From Paracamarosporium sp. OC-R06-R3 (Eukaryota; Ascomycota; Dothideomycetes; Pleosporales; Didymosphaeriaceae): a stretch of 64,000 bases of DNA. Positions 10,972 to 24,140 of this stretch are shown here, piece by piece. Position 1 is the first letter of the stretch; every line of letters begins with the position of its first letter. The notes below the pieces were generated by a model. The model did no database searches, was not told the origin of the DNA, and was given only the letters and a program-made list of their open reading frames with translations. The stretch covers positions 558,001 through 622,000 of the forward strand of contig JACVRA010000050.1 in NCBI GenBank assembly GCA_019828545.1, given 5' to 3'. The position numbers and the translations under genes are program-made.

Positions 10972-13900
10972 TCACAAGCCAAAAAGATTACGGAGCTCGC
11001 CGACCGACAGCTTGGTGAGGCTCTTGCCGGCACGCTCATCGAGCGCCGCGTTGATGACCTCACGCTTCTGGTCTTGCAGCTTGCAAATGCGGTCTTCGAC
11101 CGTCTCGGGAACCAGCACCCTGTGAACGTGCACCTCTCGCCTCTGAGGCATGCGATGAGCGCGGTCGACAGCTTGGTCCTCGACAAACGGATTCTGCGTG
11201 CGTAAGCCAAAATTCGTCAATGAATAGCATCGGTCATACATACCCAGAAAGGATCAAGCATGATGACCTGAGAAGCCTTATTCAAGTTCAAACCCGCATT
11301 CCCAGCCTTGATCGATATAAGCATGATGTTTTCCTTAGACTTATCCATGAACTCGTTGACGGCTTCGACACGGTCATCGAACTTCATGCTTCCATCGTAG
11401 CGCTGGTATCGGTAGTTGTTCTCCTTTAGAGGAACCTCGATGAGATCAAGCAGCGTCGTAAAAGATGAGAAGATGAGAGTTTTCTCAGTCGGATCTCTTG
11501 CGCGGATGTCGGCGAGGAGCTTCATCGTTTCATCGATCTTGGCGGAGCTCTTGAAATTCTTACGAAGGCGTCTAATATACCTCTCTTTAGCATCCCTGTT
11601 CCGGAGAGACAGCTTCTTCAGTTGCGCTAGGGATAGATGCTCCTTCGCCTTCGCCTTGCCCTTCCCTTTGCGCTTGCTACTGCTGGAGCCAGCGATAGCG
11701 GATGTATCAGGGTCGTCACTAACGAATCCTAGTTGGTCCGCCATCTTCACATCATCTTCCACGTCGTCATCGACAATGAAGCCACCAAGGGTTGGATCTT
11801 TGACGTCTTCATCATCGTCATCATCGCTGTAATCACTCTCGTCGCTGTCAGCGCTCTCTTCATCCTCATCATCGCCGTCTGAACCAGTAAAAGCGCGGCG
11901 GAGCTCCTCATATTTATCCGGGCAAAAGACCTTGCAGAAATGGCGGTAATCAGTAATACGCTCGGAGCTCAGGGTTCCGCGGCAGGCAGGGCACTTTGGA
12001 GCGCTGTTCTCGTTGCCGTCTTGGATCGCTCGAGCCGGGTCGATAAGCTTCTGGAAACATTCACCGCAGCAAGTGTGCCCACAGGGAACTATAATGGTCG
12101 GATTAATTTCCGCCTGTTTTCGTCAGCTGGCGTGTGCTAAAAAGCAATCCAATGACATACCTCGTAGCAAATGGGACACTCAAATCCATCACCATCAACA
12201 TTTCTCAGACGACCGACCACGTCTTCGGCGAGCAACCTATGCGGGTCAACATGATTCCGTAATGAAATTAAGAGGCAACTCACATGGCACGATTCTTCAG
12301 GTCGCTCTCCGAGATCCCATCCGTTGACACCTGTACACCCAGATCATTCACAAGGTAAGGATGACAGCAGAGTTGGCGCAAACGCAACAACATGACCAGA
12401 ATGTTGGCATAGTTGTTGCTTACCGTGCCCTTCTTAAGGTAACGGTTGAGCCGAACCTGCGACTTGGTCTCGACAGCTTTGTACAGTTGGTGCTCCGCGT
12501 CGGAGAACTCCACAGGTCGTATGTTCACGTGTTTCGGAGGCAAGTTGACGATAGGCTTTCCGTCGACGATTGTGGTCTTCTCCCGGCGGAGGGTGACGGA
12601 CTTTATCAGGGCCTGTAGACGCACCATGCCCCGCTCGTGGAGATAGTTACGATTTGATTTGATAGGTTTGACAAACTGGTCGTTGAAGACAGGCCACGCC
12701 TGATACGCAGTGATATGTAGGAAGCGAATCAAGGGATACAGCTCCTCAATCGAGTTCTGCATAGGCGTTCCCGTCATGCACAGCCGATATTGGGCCTGAA
12801 GGGCGGTTGCGGCTTTTGAAGTGAGAGTGCCTCGGTTCTTGATGCACTGGGCCTCGTCTAGTATGACCCGATACCAAAAGCACTCTGGACCAAGAAGGCC
12901 GAGCTTCTCTTTCGCTGTGCGTTTGAAGGTTGGTTCTCGATGCTCGCGGTCATTCGCCTCCGACTCCTGCCGGGTGTCGATGCGCTTTTGCTCATGGGCC
13001 AGTGTCCCAAACGTGGTCAACACAATGTCATACTCCCGAAGCACGCTGAAGTCAGCCTTCTTGCCACCTCTATGGTAGGTGTACACACGGAGACGGTGGG
13101 CCGGTTTCACATGGCGCTCGATCTCCTTTTCCCACTGCCGCATCAGAGCCACAGGAGCAACGATCAAGGTGGTCTTCTTAGCAGGGTTTGGGGAAGGGTT
13201 AGCTATAATAATAGAGAGCCCTTCAATCGTCTTGCCCAGTCCCATCTCATCCGCCAAGATACCGCCCTTGTTCTGACCCTTTTCCATGTTGAGGAGCCAC
13301 GCGAGAGCTTGCTTTTGGTGTTCCATCAGTGTGCAGCTCATCTCCTTGGGAGTCTGCTCGCGGGGAGAATCATCGTTGTCCTGGCACTTGATGCCCTCTA
13401 TGAGTGAACTGACAACATCGTGATCGGCATCTGGTGAAGGTGAGAGCATTGGCGAGGGTATCATCCAGTCGCGAGAAACATCATTGATAGGAGTGGCGCC
13501 CGGAATTCCAAGGTTCAGCGATGAGAGAGTTTGAGCGTCTTGTGGAGGTAGCAAGGGCTGGTTGTATGCGTACGCACCACCAACAGGTGTCGGCGTGATC
13601 ATGAACTGGGCAAGCTCATCCTGGCTCATGCATTCTTGAACAAAGGCATCGGCGGGCTGGCTGTGGGCCTGTACCGGTTGGTACGCATGAAGCAGCTCGG
13701 GGAACGGGTCAGCAAAGCCCAACTGGTGTGGCCGTATGGGCAGCTGGTGAAACGGCTGATCGTCTGTGAGATTAATAATGCTGTCGCCGAGCTGGGGCAC
13801 CTTCTGGCGCGAACGCTTCGATCCCGGCCATGCACCGGGCATGTTGTCGACGGACAAGGGAGTACGCGGGCTGGCCGGGTAACTGGGACGTAGATGGTCG

Positions 13901-14181
13901 CTGTCGGAGAGGGACAGCTCTCGAGGACGCTTGCGAGACATGTCGGTCCAGTCCGTGGCAGTAGACGAAGGGGCGGGCGAAGGGCCGGAGGGCGAAGCCT
14001 GGGCGAGCTGGTCAGCGAGGTTGTTGATGTGGAGCTCATAGTGAGCGCGGTCGCGGGCATAGTGCGGGTCCTGTGGTTGCAGCGAGTCCATCAGGGCGTT
14101 GAGGAAGAAGACCTCACTCTCAATGGCAACGGGGTCCGTCAGGCCGTACGAGGGCGTGTAGAGCCCGGGCGGCGCGGCCAT
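10972..14181 (-). CDS. SNF2-family ATPase with internal RING finger (Uls1/Rrp1-like)
   Basis: DNA translocase with RING ubiquitin-ligase insertion, likely a SUMO-targeted remodeller of the Uls1/Rrp1-2 group in the nucleus. Four exons: 12284-14181, 12161-12236, 11244-12113, 10972-11193; 1021 aa. I start at the ATG at 14181 (MAAPPGLYTPSYG); the upstream frame has only a GTG. A disordered N-terminus precedes the helicase: motif I ADEMGLGKT with Lys at about residue 317, DEAQ box at about 442-445, LCMTGTPMQNS. The RING (CPICYE, CGHTCCGEC, CPAC) begins near residue 653 and is split by a 47-bp intron. A long acidic stretch follows, then the C-terminal helicase lobe (DGSMKFDDRVEAV, SIKAGNAGLNLN, DRAHRMPQRREVHVHR). 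No HIRAN domain is seen, arguing against Rad5. Rad16 is the other alternative. Confidence 0.88.
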
Positions 14182-16357
14182 GGTGGCACTCAAGTAGGGC
14201 GGGATGGGCCGCACGCAGCAGACGCCTTCGCCTGCGAGGTGGGAAGGCGCGATCTGACCGGAGCCTCACAGGGCTCACGGGGCAGGCACGGCTTTTCAGC
14301 GCTGCGGTGCTGGCGGTGAGGCGGCGGGAGCAGAGCGACGGGAAGGGGGCGCAAAAGAAAAGCAGAGAAAGGCAACCGGTTGGCCACGAGCGGTGCGGTG
14401 CGCCAGATCGGGCAGCCTCAATAAGGCAAATGTTGCAGCAGCACGATGCAACTCAGGCCCGGCGCACCACTGAGCGTCCGGCCGGGTGGGAGTAAGGCGC
14501 AGCACGGCGACGTCTATGCCATGGCCGTCACGGTCGGTCAAGGGGAGAGAAGCGTGTCGCGGTGAAGGTGAAAGGGACCTTCGTTCACATTCACTCATGG
14601 TCCATGTGGGCTGAAGTTTCCGGTGAGAAGCCCCTCGCAGCCAACGAGCGTAGGCAGATGGCCGCACCAGGCTGCGGGCACCCAACGTGTGCTGTCCTGT
14701 CCACAAGGCTGGCGATCTTCCGCAGGACGTTGCGGCGGCGTGCAGCTGAAGTGCAAACAGACGAGAACTCGCCGGTGCGCGGGTCGCAGCGCGCGCTGTC
14801 CTTCGTATGTCGGGCCCCCCGCGCGTAGACGACAACGCCCTGGTGCGACGCGACATGGACGCGGGGACGACTGACATTGGCCTTATCAATACCGTCAGGT
14901 TTGAGCCAGAGACATGAACAAATCCACGGTAATGGGTCGCCCTTTATCAGCCAGCCATGGTCCAGCAGCACTGCGTCGCGAATAAGCAATCGCCTACTCG
15001 CTTTGTATATTTCCCGATCCGTCCGTCTGCATGCTACATGCAGCGCTTTCACATGCAGAGCAGACATCATCCTATTCGTTCTGCCCCCGACCCATGATAT
15101 TCTCGCCCACATGGTTGATGTAACGGTGGAGAACTCAAAGGTTGAAAGGGGGAAAAGTAGATAGCGTACCACGAGCTCCACTCACTACCAAAGCAGAAGC
15201 AAAGTACGTCGAAGCACTGCACTTTTACTTTCTCTCACGTGATAACACCCACGGTAAACTAAACATGCCCTTGTGATTAATCGACTGTCTAGACACTTAA
15301 TTTATGTTGAAACAGTAGGTACTTACCCAACAACCCATCTCCCATCCAATAAACCAGACACAGAATCCGGCACAAGTCAGCCCCAGAACCCAGCAGCAGC
15401 AAAGCCAAATCTCGGAAGTCCTATTCTTAGCACCCGCACCAAAATCATCCACGTCCTCGCGTGTCCAGGAATACACAAACGACGACGACGACGACGACGG
15501 GACCTGGCAACCAGAAAAAAAGACAATGCAAATGCAATACAAGACTAGCAACGAGCCGAGCGAGCACATCGTAAGAACCCTTCACCCCACACACACACAC
15601 ATACACACTCACTACACTAGACCCATATACATAACCCCCCAAGTCCAATCCACTCCACTCCACTCCATCCCAGCCCAAGCTAAACGCCAAACAATGCAAT
15701 TTCCTCCCACGCCCCCCTCTCTTCCCCAGCCCACTCATCCCTCCGTTACTCTCACCACCCCACTCCCCTCCCTCTAAAGAAAAACACCAAAACCAAAAAC
15801 AAATATACATAAACAACACGAGAAACGATAGTAAGTGCGCTTTGCGCAAGGCGCATGATCCAAACCCGCACAAACGCAAACGCCCGCCAAAAATGTTACG
15901 CAAGAAACCCGAAAGAAGGAGAAGAAGGAGAAGAAGGAGAAAAAAGGCCGTTTCCGTTTCGCACAACACAACACACAACACACAACACCGACAGATGGAT
16001 ACAAGTGCCGAGCTGAGTCGAGCCGAGCACAGAACATTGTATCCATCCATTGATCCATCGATCCATCGATCCATCTGCCCATCTGCCCATCAGCTCATCG
16101 CTCGCACCGGGTATATCCGCGCCTGACATAGCTAGCTCAACGCAACAACGCAACGACGACGATGACGACGACGACACACGTCCAGACTTGCACAACACAA
16201 CACAACAACACAAGATAACACGCCATCCAAGCATCTAAACACAGTTGAGTTGCATGCCGAAAAAAAAAAGGAAAGAAAGAACCACTCTATTCCCAGTCCC
16301 AGTCCTGTCCAAACACCACGCGCAGACCTAACTGCTATGCGACCGTAGCAAAAGCTG
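14182..16357. other. Long spacer: SNF2 gene promoter and histidine-kinase 3' region
   Basis: A 2.2-kb region between two minus-strand genes with no supported coding sequence. The part near 14182-15200 is GC-rich promoter-like DNA. From about 15240 to 16260 it becomes simple-sequence-rich (listed separately). Confidence 0.55.
15480..16095. repeat. Cluster of microsatellites and short tandem repeats
   Basis: Within about 600 bp: a (CGA)n run at 15480-15499; an (AC)n tract near 15589-15608; a purine (GAAGGA)n run at about 15913-15946; an ACACAACACACA-type run at about 15963-15990; and a tandem ATCCATCG-type repeat at about 16041-16090 that changes into ATCTGCCC units. The open frames reported through it are low-complexity translations and are not genes. 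Confidence 0.8.
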
Positions 16358-19300
16358 CTAACGCTCATTAGATATACACTCCCAACCGCGTTTAAGTTTT
16401 AGTCTCTTACTTACTCTATCTACAGGATCGCTCTGGTCGGCAGCCAGCAACGATGGGCTTCCTCCCGCGGCCGCCCCGCGCTCCGTGTACCCTCTAGCCT
16501 CTATGTGTGGCCGTCTGTGCGCGGTTTTGGACGGCGTATTAGACGGGCTGTGGCTGTCTTTAGGCAGAGATAGTTCCGGCGTAGCCATGTGCTCCATGGA
16601 GTGGCGCTGCTCGTGGTCGTAGAGCGTGCCGCCCATGGTGGCGCACCGGAGTATCGTCTGGATAAGCTGGTTTTGACGGAGCGGTTTGGAGAGGTAGTCG
16701 TCCATTTGGGCGGCAAGACACTTTTCGCGGTCACCAACCATGGCGTGCGCCGTGAGAGCGATGACAGGCGTCGAGGGGATCGCGTTTTCGCGTTCCCACT
16801 CGCGGATCTTGGCTGTGGCTTCGAATCCACCCTAGGCATTGTCAGTTGTGCTCGGAATTAGCGTACATTGGTACTTGAGACTTACCATGACGGGCATCTG
16901 CACGTCCATAAGAACACAGTCGTATCGCTTCTTTTGGATATGCTCGAAAGCCTCCAGGCCGTTGTTGGCCACCGTGACCCGGTGGTGGTACTTCTCCAGA
17001 ATCCGGACAGCGAGCTTCTGGTTGACTGCGTTGTCCTCGGCAAGGAGAATGTTGAACGACTTGGAGTGGTCAGAAACCAGCGGCGCTGCTCGGCCATCGA
17101 GCGCGGGAATGAGTGCGTTGCCGAGGTCGATTGGCAAGCAAGGTGTCGTCATGTAGCTTGAGATGCCGTTCTCAAGTGCTGATCGAAGGCTTATGGACAC
17201 GCGCGGTGTAAGCATGACGAGTGGGATGTACTTGAAGCGCTCGGCAATCCGCAGCTCCTTCGCCGTCTGTTCGTTGTCGACGATTACGCAGTCAAAGCCC
17301 ATATCTGCAGTCGGGTTATTTGGAGCCGGTACCTCGTCTATTGAGTTGATGACGATTGGCACGAGGTCGAGCGACTTCAGGTGCTCTTCGATCTTCTCGG
17401 AGAAGCGGGTATGGCCCTGGTCTACGAACAGCACCGTATGCTTGCTGTAGGGTGCTATTTGTTGCTGGAGGGCGCCAACGTCTGGGTTTCCGGCTCGCAC
17501 CTTGCAGGTGAAGTAGAACACACTGCCCTTTCCGTAGTCTGAGGTGACCCACATCCGGCCACCCATGAGAGTGACGAGTCGCTTCGAGATGGATAGACCC
17601 AAGCCGGTACCGCCGAACTTTCGCGTCGTCGATCCATCCGCCTGCTGGAAGGTGTCGAAGATGAGGTTGAGTTTGTCGCCGTGGATTCCTATGCCAGTAT
17701 CGGACACTGCAAACTGGAAGACGTATTGGCCCGCATCTTGTTCATCCTGGGCCATGGAAATAGCCACCTTCACTTCTCCGTGCTCGGTGAATTTGATAGC
17801 GTTGCCCACAAGATTAAGAATGATTTGCCTCAACCTGAAAGAGTCGCCGACGACATAGTCGGGAACGTCAAATGATACGTCGTATGCAAGGTTAAGTTTC
17901 CGCTCGTTCGCTCTTGTTGATAGCGATTTTAGAGCATTGAATATTGTGCCTCGCAGCGAGAACGGAATCTCTTCCATAACCATGCGATTCGCTTCGATCT
18001 TGCTGATATCGAGTATGTCGTCGATGATCGTCAATAGTTGGCCCGCCAGGTTATGGACGATTGTCAGCATTTCACGCTGCGAGTGCGTAAGGTCGGTATC
18101 AAGTGTGAGCTGAGTCATTCCGATGATGCCGTTCATGGGCGTACGGATCTCGTGCGACATGTTTGCGAGGAACTCGGACTTTGTCTTGTTCGCCAATTCA
18201 GCGGCTTCCCTCGCAGCAGTATTCCTCTGGATACTCTCGCGAAGACTGGACACCATCTGGTTGATCTTCCTCTTCAGTTCGTCCATCTCACCGGATGCTT
18301 CGACGGTAATCTGCGTGAACTTGCCCTCCATGGCTGCGTTGGTGATGTCACCAAATGCACGCACCTGGGACGTCAAATTCTGCGCCATGGTGTTGACATC
18401 AGTCGTGATTTCTTTCCATCGTCCGTCAATGTCCTGAACATCAGCTTGTCCACCCATCTTTCCGTCTACACCGACGTCGCGAGCGACTCGTTTCACGGCG
18501 AGCGACCAGTCGTCCAAACGGGTAACCATGTCATTTATGGTATCCTTCAGGAGCCGGATCTCGCCCTCGGCGTCTACGTGTACTCTCCTGCTCATGTCAC
18601 CCTTGGCGATAGCCTGGGTAACCTCGGATATACTTCGCACTTGCAGGGTAAGGTTTTGGGCCATGGTGTTGACGTTGTTGGTCAGGTCTTTCCACTTGCC
18701 CTCCACATTATCGACTTGCGCTTGGCCGCCCAAGATACCGTCAGTGCCGACTTCACGAGCCACCTTGCTCACTTCCTGGGCAAATGTGTTCAAACGGTCA
18801 ACCATGGTGTTGATGGTGATCTTCAAAGAGAGGATCTCGCCCTGGACTTCGGCCTTTACTTTCCGACTCAAGTCACCTCGAGCGACAGCCGTTGTGACTT
18901 CGGCGATTTCTCGCACTTGCGTAGTGAGGTTCATGGCCATACCGTTCACGTTCTCAGTCAAATCTTTCCATGTTCCCTCGACACCGTGAACGGTAGCTTG
19001 GCCACCGAGTCTACCTTCCGAACCGACCTCTCGCGCAATCTTGGTCACCTCATGTGCAAATTGCTGCAGCTGGTCCACCATCAAATTGATAGTGTTCTTC
19101 AGCTCCAAGATTTCACCTTTGCACTCGGCTTCAACCTTCCGCGTGAGGTTTCCTTGTGCGACAGCGGTAGTAACTTGAGCGATATCTCTGACTTGGGTTG
19201 TGAGGTTCTGGGCCATGGCGTTCACGTTGACTGTAAGTTCATTCCACATGCCTTGGACTCCCGCAATCTCGGCTTGGCCACCCAGTTTACCCTCGGTACC

Positions 19301-20436
19301 GACATCTCTGGCGACTTTGGTAACTTGGGTCGCAAATGACTGTAACTGATCCACCATGGTATTTATCGTCTGTTGTAACTGCAGGATTTCTCCTCTTGCG
19401 GGTCGTTCAATCTTCTTGCTCAGATCGCCGTGTGCCACAGCTGTGGTGACGATGGCGATCTCTCGCACCTGCTCGGTGAGGTTCTTGGCCATTACGTTCA
19501 CTGTTGTCGCCGCATCAGACGTGGTCAGAATGGGGAAACACAAGGAGACATACCACTATCAGTAAGTTCAGCCCAGATACCATCAACACCAGGCAGATCC
19601 GCCTGGCCACCGAGCCGGCCCTCGGTTCCGACTTCCTTGGCCAAGAATGTGACCTGACTGGCAAAATCCTGCAACTGGTCCACCATGCGGTTGATGGTGC
19701 GCTTGAACAGTGTAATTTCCGGGTCCATCTCTTTCGCGTGAATGAGTACTTTCTTGCTCAGATCGCCCATAGCGACAGCCGTGACGATGCTTCCGATCTC
19801 CCTAAGCGCCTTCTGGAACGCCAAGTTGGCCTGCTGGTGCTTTCCAAGCTCTCGCTTGAGAGCGCCAATGTCTTCGATGCCATGTGCGAATGCGGTGTTC
19901 TGGTTGTTCAGCTGCTTGTTGACTTCGGCACTCAAGTTGTCGATGTGCTCGCGCTGGTTCTTTATCTGGTCGGCCTGCTTGTTCAGGTGGTCCCGCAGGT
20001 AGTTGAGCTGCTCTTCGGTGAGGGCAGCGGCAGGCTGGTCGGAGTCGCCGTTGGGCTCTTTCGCAGCCAGCCAGTTGCTGACCCAGGTGGCTCGCTTCTC
20101 GGAACCACGGCGGTCGCCGCCGTTGCGGGTGGCAGGAGCCGAGGAAGGAGCGTACAGGAACGGGGCGTTGGCGGGCTCGCCGGGGGTCATGGGGAAGGTG
20201 TGGTTGTCTACGACGTTTGCCTTTGCCTCGAGGTAGTGGACGCGGGCGGCGAGGGCGGCGAGCTCTCTCTCGAGGGCAGCCTTCTCTTGGGAGTCGGGGC
20301 CGGCGAGGGCCACGGGGGTCTGCTTTGCGCCATTCGCGGCGACCTGGGCGCGGAACGAGGCATCGACGGCCGGGTCGTGGGATCTTGCGAGATTCTTGAC
20401 GAAATCTGACAGTCCCTGGTAGGTTTCGGCGGCCAT
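16358..20436 (-). CDS. NIK1: Group III hybrid histidine kinase, osmosensor (NIK1/OS-1)
   Basis: Cytosolic hybrid kinase feeding the HOG MAP-kinase phosphorelay; the family mediates sensitivity to phenylpyrrole and dicarboximide fungicides. Three exons: 19554-20436, 16886-19500, 16358-16831; 1323 aa, as expected. A coiled N-terminal region (about 1-190) precedes the HAMP array: five full units of about 92 residues, each with a GDLS(K/R)K-like start and a (L/M)GGQA signature, plus a sixth partial unit. The HisKA box is [13 protein letters not shown] with phospho-acceptor His at about residue 744. HATPase motifs include DTGIGI and GTGLGLSI. The receiver has [10 protein letters not shown] and phospho-acceptor Asp at about 1160 in DVQMPVM; the last intron falls just after that motif. 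No truncation or missing catalytic residue is seen. No transmembrane segment. Confidence 0.96.
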
Positions 20437-21917
20437 CGCTGCAGCGAGTGGAGGGTGTGCGATGCTAGTTGCAGGGCATGGGGAGCAGCAGCAGGACGCA
20501 GGGTCTCTTGCGAAGGAGCGAGTGCAGCGCGGTCAGGACAGGAGAGGCGTCCGAGGGGGGGAGCGGTTATTGTCGTGATAGCCGGGAGCCAAAGAAGGCT
20601 GTCGTGGTGGTTTCTGGCTAGGAGGCCCCCGCGTGTCCCAAAGCGAGGTTGGCGTGCGGGTGCGTGCTGGGGCTAGGGGTGCAGGGCGAATGGCGGCGAA
20701 GGATGGGAATCGATAGATCCAGACCACGCTCCCGGCAGCTTCGCGAGGACACAATACGCCAGAAGAGAGAGGCAGGCAGGCAGGCAGGACGGTGCAGCAG
20801 GCGAGGGCTGGCGGCAGTCAGATGCGGAGAGGCAGCAGAGGCAGCTGGATCGGCGATAGTGCTGGTACAAAGCAGTCGGTGGCCCTGGAGCGCTAGCGAT
20901 GCGTGCCCTGCAAGCTTAGCTGCCAGCGCGATCCGCCCAGGTGGCGCGCAAGCGGACGGGGTTGCGTTGAGCGCCCAAAGGGGGAGCGCTAGACAGTGGC
21001 TTCATCTCGCATCGATGCGTTCAGTGATGTAATGCGTGCCGGGGCCACCGCGCCTCTGATGGATCTGACGAGGGCGGGCGCGCGAAGCCGGGCTCTGGCG
21101 CTGAGGTGATGGGCGCGTCACATGGGCGCTGCACCCACCGACTGCCAGCATGCACGCGAATCGACTGTCCTCGGCAAGACGAGCCAGCCTAGCCCGAAGC
21201 GCCCGGCGCAGAGGATAGGAGGGGGCAAATGTCAAATGTGCTGTACTCTAACGGCCGCCGACCCGCTCCACTCCACCGCCCACGCTGCGCAGACAGCTGA
21301 GCGCGCACGCTACCCAGACCCTGAGTTTGGAGAAATTGCATACGGCAGGCCGACGAGCTGATCTCTCCGTCACTCGCCCATCCTGCTCCCTTTCGGAGCC
21401 CATCGATTTCCGCCCTACAATCCCCATCCGCCTCTGCTCCGCCCCTGTTTGATCGACGTTCACAGCAGACACGATGGAGATTGGGACCTTCGGGTCGTCA
21501 TGCATTTTGTTTCAATTGTTTCCCGTCCTCCTCTCACCCCCCGAGCCAACCACCATGCCCTCGTATACCACCACGACATGCTTACAAACGAAAACTGCCT
21601 GCATGCCTGCCTGCCTGCCCCCACCACACCACTTCGGTCCGCATGCCCAAGCCGCTACGGCATCGCCATCCCTAGCCATCTCCACTTATTAGGCACGCAG
21701 ACGTAGCCGTTATGCGCCCGGCGTCGGCGCCCACTGTGCCCGTCAATCCCCTCCATCACGTGGGCCTACACACGTGGACGCCAAGCTCTCGTCCTAGGAT
21801 GCCCTCGCTCGTCGCCCAGGAGCATGCCTGCTGTGCTGCCAGCGCGGTGCTTTCGTCTCATCCAACAACGGCTATCTCTGCAATTCCATGCCAAAGGGAG
21901 AAGTCGGCCACTATTCT
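20437..21917. promoter_or_regulatory. Upstream region of the histidine kinase, no gene seen
   Basis: A 1.5-kb region holding the kinase promoter and probably a long 5' leader. It contains a (GGCA)n run at about 20769-20788 and a related TGCC/CCTG-type run at about 21598-21619. No reading frame shows conserved content. Confidence 0.5.
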
Positions 21918-23648
21918 TCACCTCAGCTTCTTGGCATGTGCGACCAAGCTCTCGATAACCTGCTCGAACTAGGCGTGAAAAATCCATTAGCGAGTGCTCA
22001 AACATTGATTTATGGGGACCCTGTGCATGCTTACCGCGTCCTTGTCCCCCAGTGCACTCTCCATGCGTTTCTGCCAGTACTCAAACACCTCGTTGGCCCG
22101 CTCTTTGAGCTCCTCTAGTCGCTTCACGTGCGCCCGCAGTTCTTCGTCTGTGAAATTCTTGAGCGCTGCCTCCGTGGTCGAGCAGAGCATCGTAGTCGAG
22201 CTGATGTCTAATTGAGGCGGCGGCGGCGGTCCCTTGCGTTTTCCAGACTTGGATGCCGATGAGTCTACCGATGTCGACGATGCGTTTTCCTTCTTGACCC
22301 TTCCAAGCGCTCCGTTCCTGCTGTCTGCTGAAGGTCTCGGTGATTTCTCACCGGGTATGTGTATCGACGGCAGTATTAGCTTCTTCTGCTTGGATGCTGG
22401 TAAAATCTCGTCAAGATCGACCGGTACGCCGAGCGACACCAGGAACAGCCGACGGATCCGCGAGCGAACCCAGTCTGGAGGCTGCAGAGGCGGCGGTGCA
22501 ACGAGCTGCGACCACAGCGATTCGCTGCGCTCCGAAAGAAATATCGAGCGGAGAGCGGCTTGGTTCGCAGTAGTGATGCTGGGCAGTTCTTTCAAGGACG
22601 GATATATCTCATCAACATAGGCTTGTGTGGCAGTGGCAACAGCTTCAAGGGTGGTGAGGTCTTCGAAGTCAAGGACAGGCTACGCATATCCCGTGTCAGC
22701 CAATGCATCACCGCGAAACAGGCACTTCAGGAAACTGTAGACCTGGGATTGAATATCTCCGACTTACAGGGCCCAAAGAAGGGGCGGGTATCGAAGGCTG
22801 TTCTGGGGATTTATCAAATGTAGTCTCGGTGTCTTCCTCGCCTTGCTGAAACCCATCGTCGAAATCCCCAAAATCGTCCCCGTCCCCGCCCTCCTCAAAG
22901 TCGTCGAAATCGTCACCAAAGTCGCCATCATCCTCCGCCGTGCCATCGCCTTCCGTGATTTCGTGTGCATCAGCCGCAGAGGCATCTATGTCGTCTGCCT
23001 CGTCGTCTTCGTTGTCGGAGCTCATGGGAGATCTGCTTATGGAGGCGGTTGGCGTCCCTTCTTCCGTCAATCGTACGCAGGGAGAAAGAAAACTCGCCTT
23101 ACGTACCCTCGGGTTTCTTCTCTGGAGGCTGCGGCGCTTTCAGCACAACGTCAGGCACAGCATCTGCAGCACGAAGATCATGGGCCAAGGTGCCTGGAAC
23201 ATCACCATGGCTGGGCGTGTCTGGGTCTATCTTCTCCACCACCGTCTTGGGGATCTGTGTGCCTCCGGGGGTATACGGACGGTCACTTGAGCTAACCCTT
23301 GAAGTACTGCGGCTGCGCTGGCCTTCAGGGACGACCTCTACCTCGTCCGGAACGGCATCCTGGGTGCGCTTCTTGTAGGCGTCAGTTCCTGGGACCTCGC
23401 CGTAGCTGGGTTGGTCGTCGACGCGCTCCACACGAGTGACGGGGATGGGTGAGGTGGCATTGGATCGGTTGGGCTGTCCAGCGCGGCCTTCAGAAGCATC
23501 GGAGAAGTGCTCGTCACTAGACGACTCTGCGGCTGTGAACTGGTTAGACAGGCTTGATTGGCAGAGAGGTACATTTAATACCCAAGTCCTTTGTGCCAGA
23601 GTCCTCCAGCTCGATGCTCTTGCGCGGAGGTGCCAGCTCGTCGGTCAT
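21918..23648 (-). CDS. Putative AP-1 adaptor accessory protein (Laa2/aftiphilin-like)
   Basis: Five exons: 23582-23648, 23103-23532, 22768-23032, 22035-22679, 21918-21968; 485 aa with every junction in phase. The N-terminal third is acidic and disordered. A central acidic block carries repeated short FGDF-type motifs (GDFGDDFDDFEEGG, GDDFGDFDDGF) at about residues 190-230, the pattern that binds AP-1 gamma-ear domains in aftiphilin and related proteins. The C-terminal half has a conserved-looking helical region (LKELPSITTANQAALRSIFL, SESLWSQLVAPP, PDWVRSRIRRLFLVSLGVPV) and a coiled-coil (LRAHVKRLEELKERANEVFE). The family (yeast Laa2, clathrin/AP-1 traffic at the trans-Golgi) is inferred from these motifs. 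The gene structure is more certain than the function. It is divergent from NSP1. Confidence 0.65.
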
Positions 23649-24140
23649 GGCGACTGATCAGGTAAAGACCTTGGACGGTAATTAGAATAGCAGGTGCTCG
23701 TCACAGAGCTTAGGATGTAGCGTATAAAGTAGAGGAAAAAACCGCGCCTAGGGAAATGTGAAGCGGTATGTGTGTAATGTTAATCTGTGTTCGAGTGGTG
23801 ACGCCCCCCAATAGGCATTGGCAGGTGGAAGGTGGCAGCGGGGCGGTCTAGAGCTGGAGGCAGGCGCGGCGGAACGATTCACCGAGGCTGGCTTGTGCCC
23901 AAACTTTCGAGCTTGCCTGCAGCGCGACGGGTGACGCTGCCGGCAGACGGTTTGTCGCATCAACCGTGTATTCTTCTGTTATTGACTCGATTGCACAGAC
24001 CAAGTTGAGTCGACAATCGTGCATCTTGCTTATCCTAACTGCCTCTATCGTCTGTACCCCTGGTTGACGCGCACGTAAACAGCTCCGCGACAGCTCGGCC
24101 AACCCACGAAACACCACGAGAAGCCGTGCTCTCGCGCATC
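23649..24140. promoter_or_regulatory. Divergent promoter, AP-1 accessory gene / NSP1
   Basis: The 492 bp between two divergent start codons. No TATA box is evident. The start of NSP1 is set by the ATG at 24141; the only upstream in-frame start is a GTG. Confidence 0.5.

Noticed and set aside
15445..16082. Frames of 100-209 codons through the microsatellites
   Set aside because: Low-complexity translations of simple repeats (Ser, Leu and Asp runs).
18038..19339. 433-codon open frame on the plus strand
   Set aside because: It is exactly antisense to the HAMP repeats of the histidine kinase; its length results from the periodic codon use of those repeats, and its translation is repetitive without a known domain.
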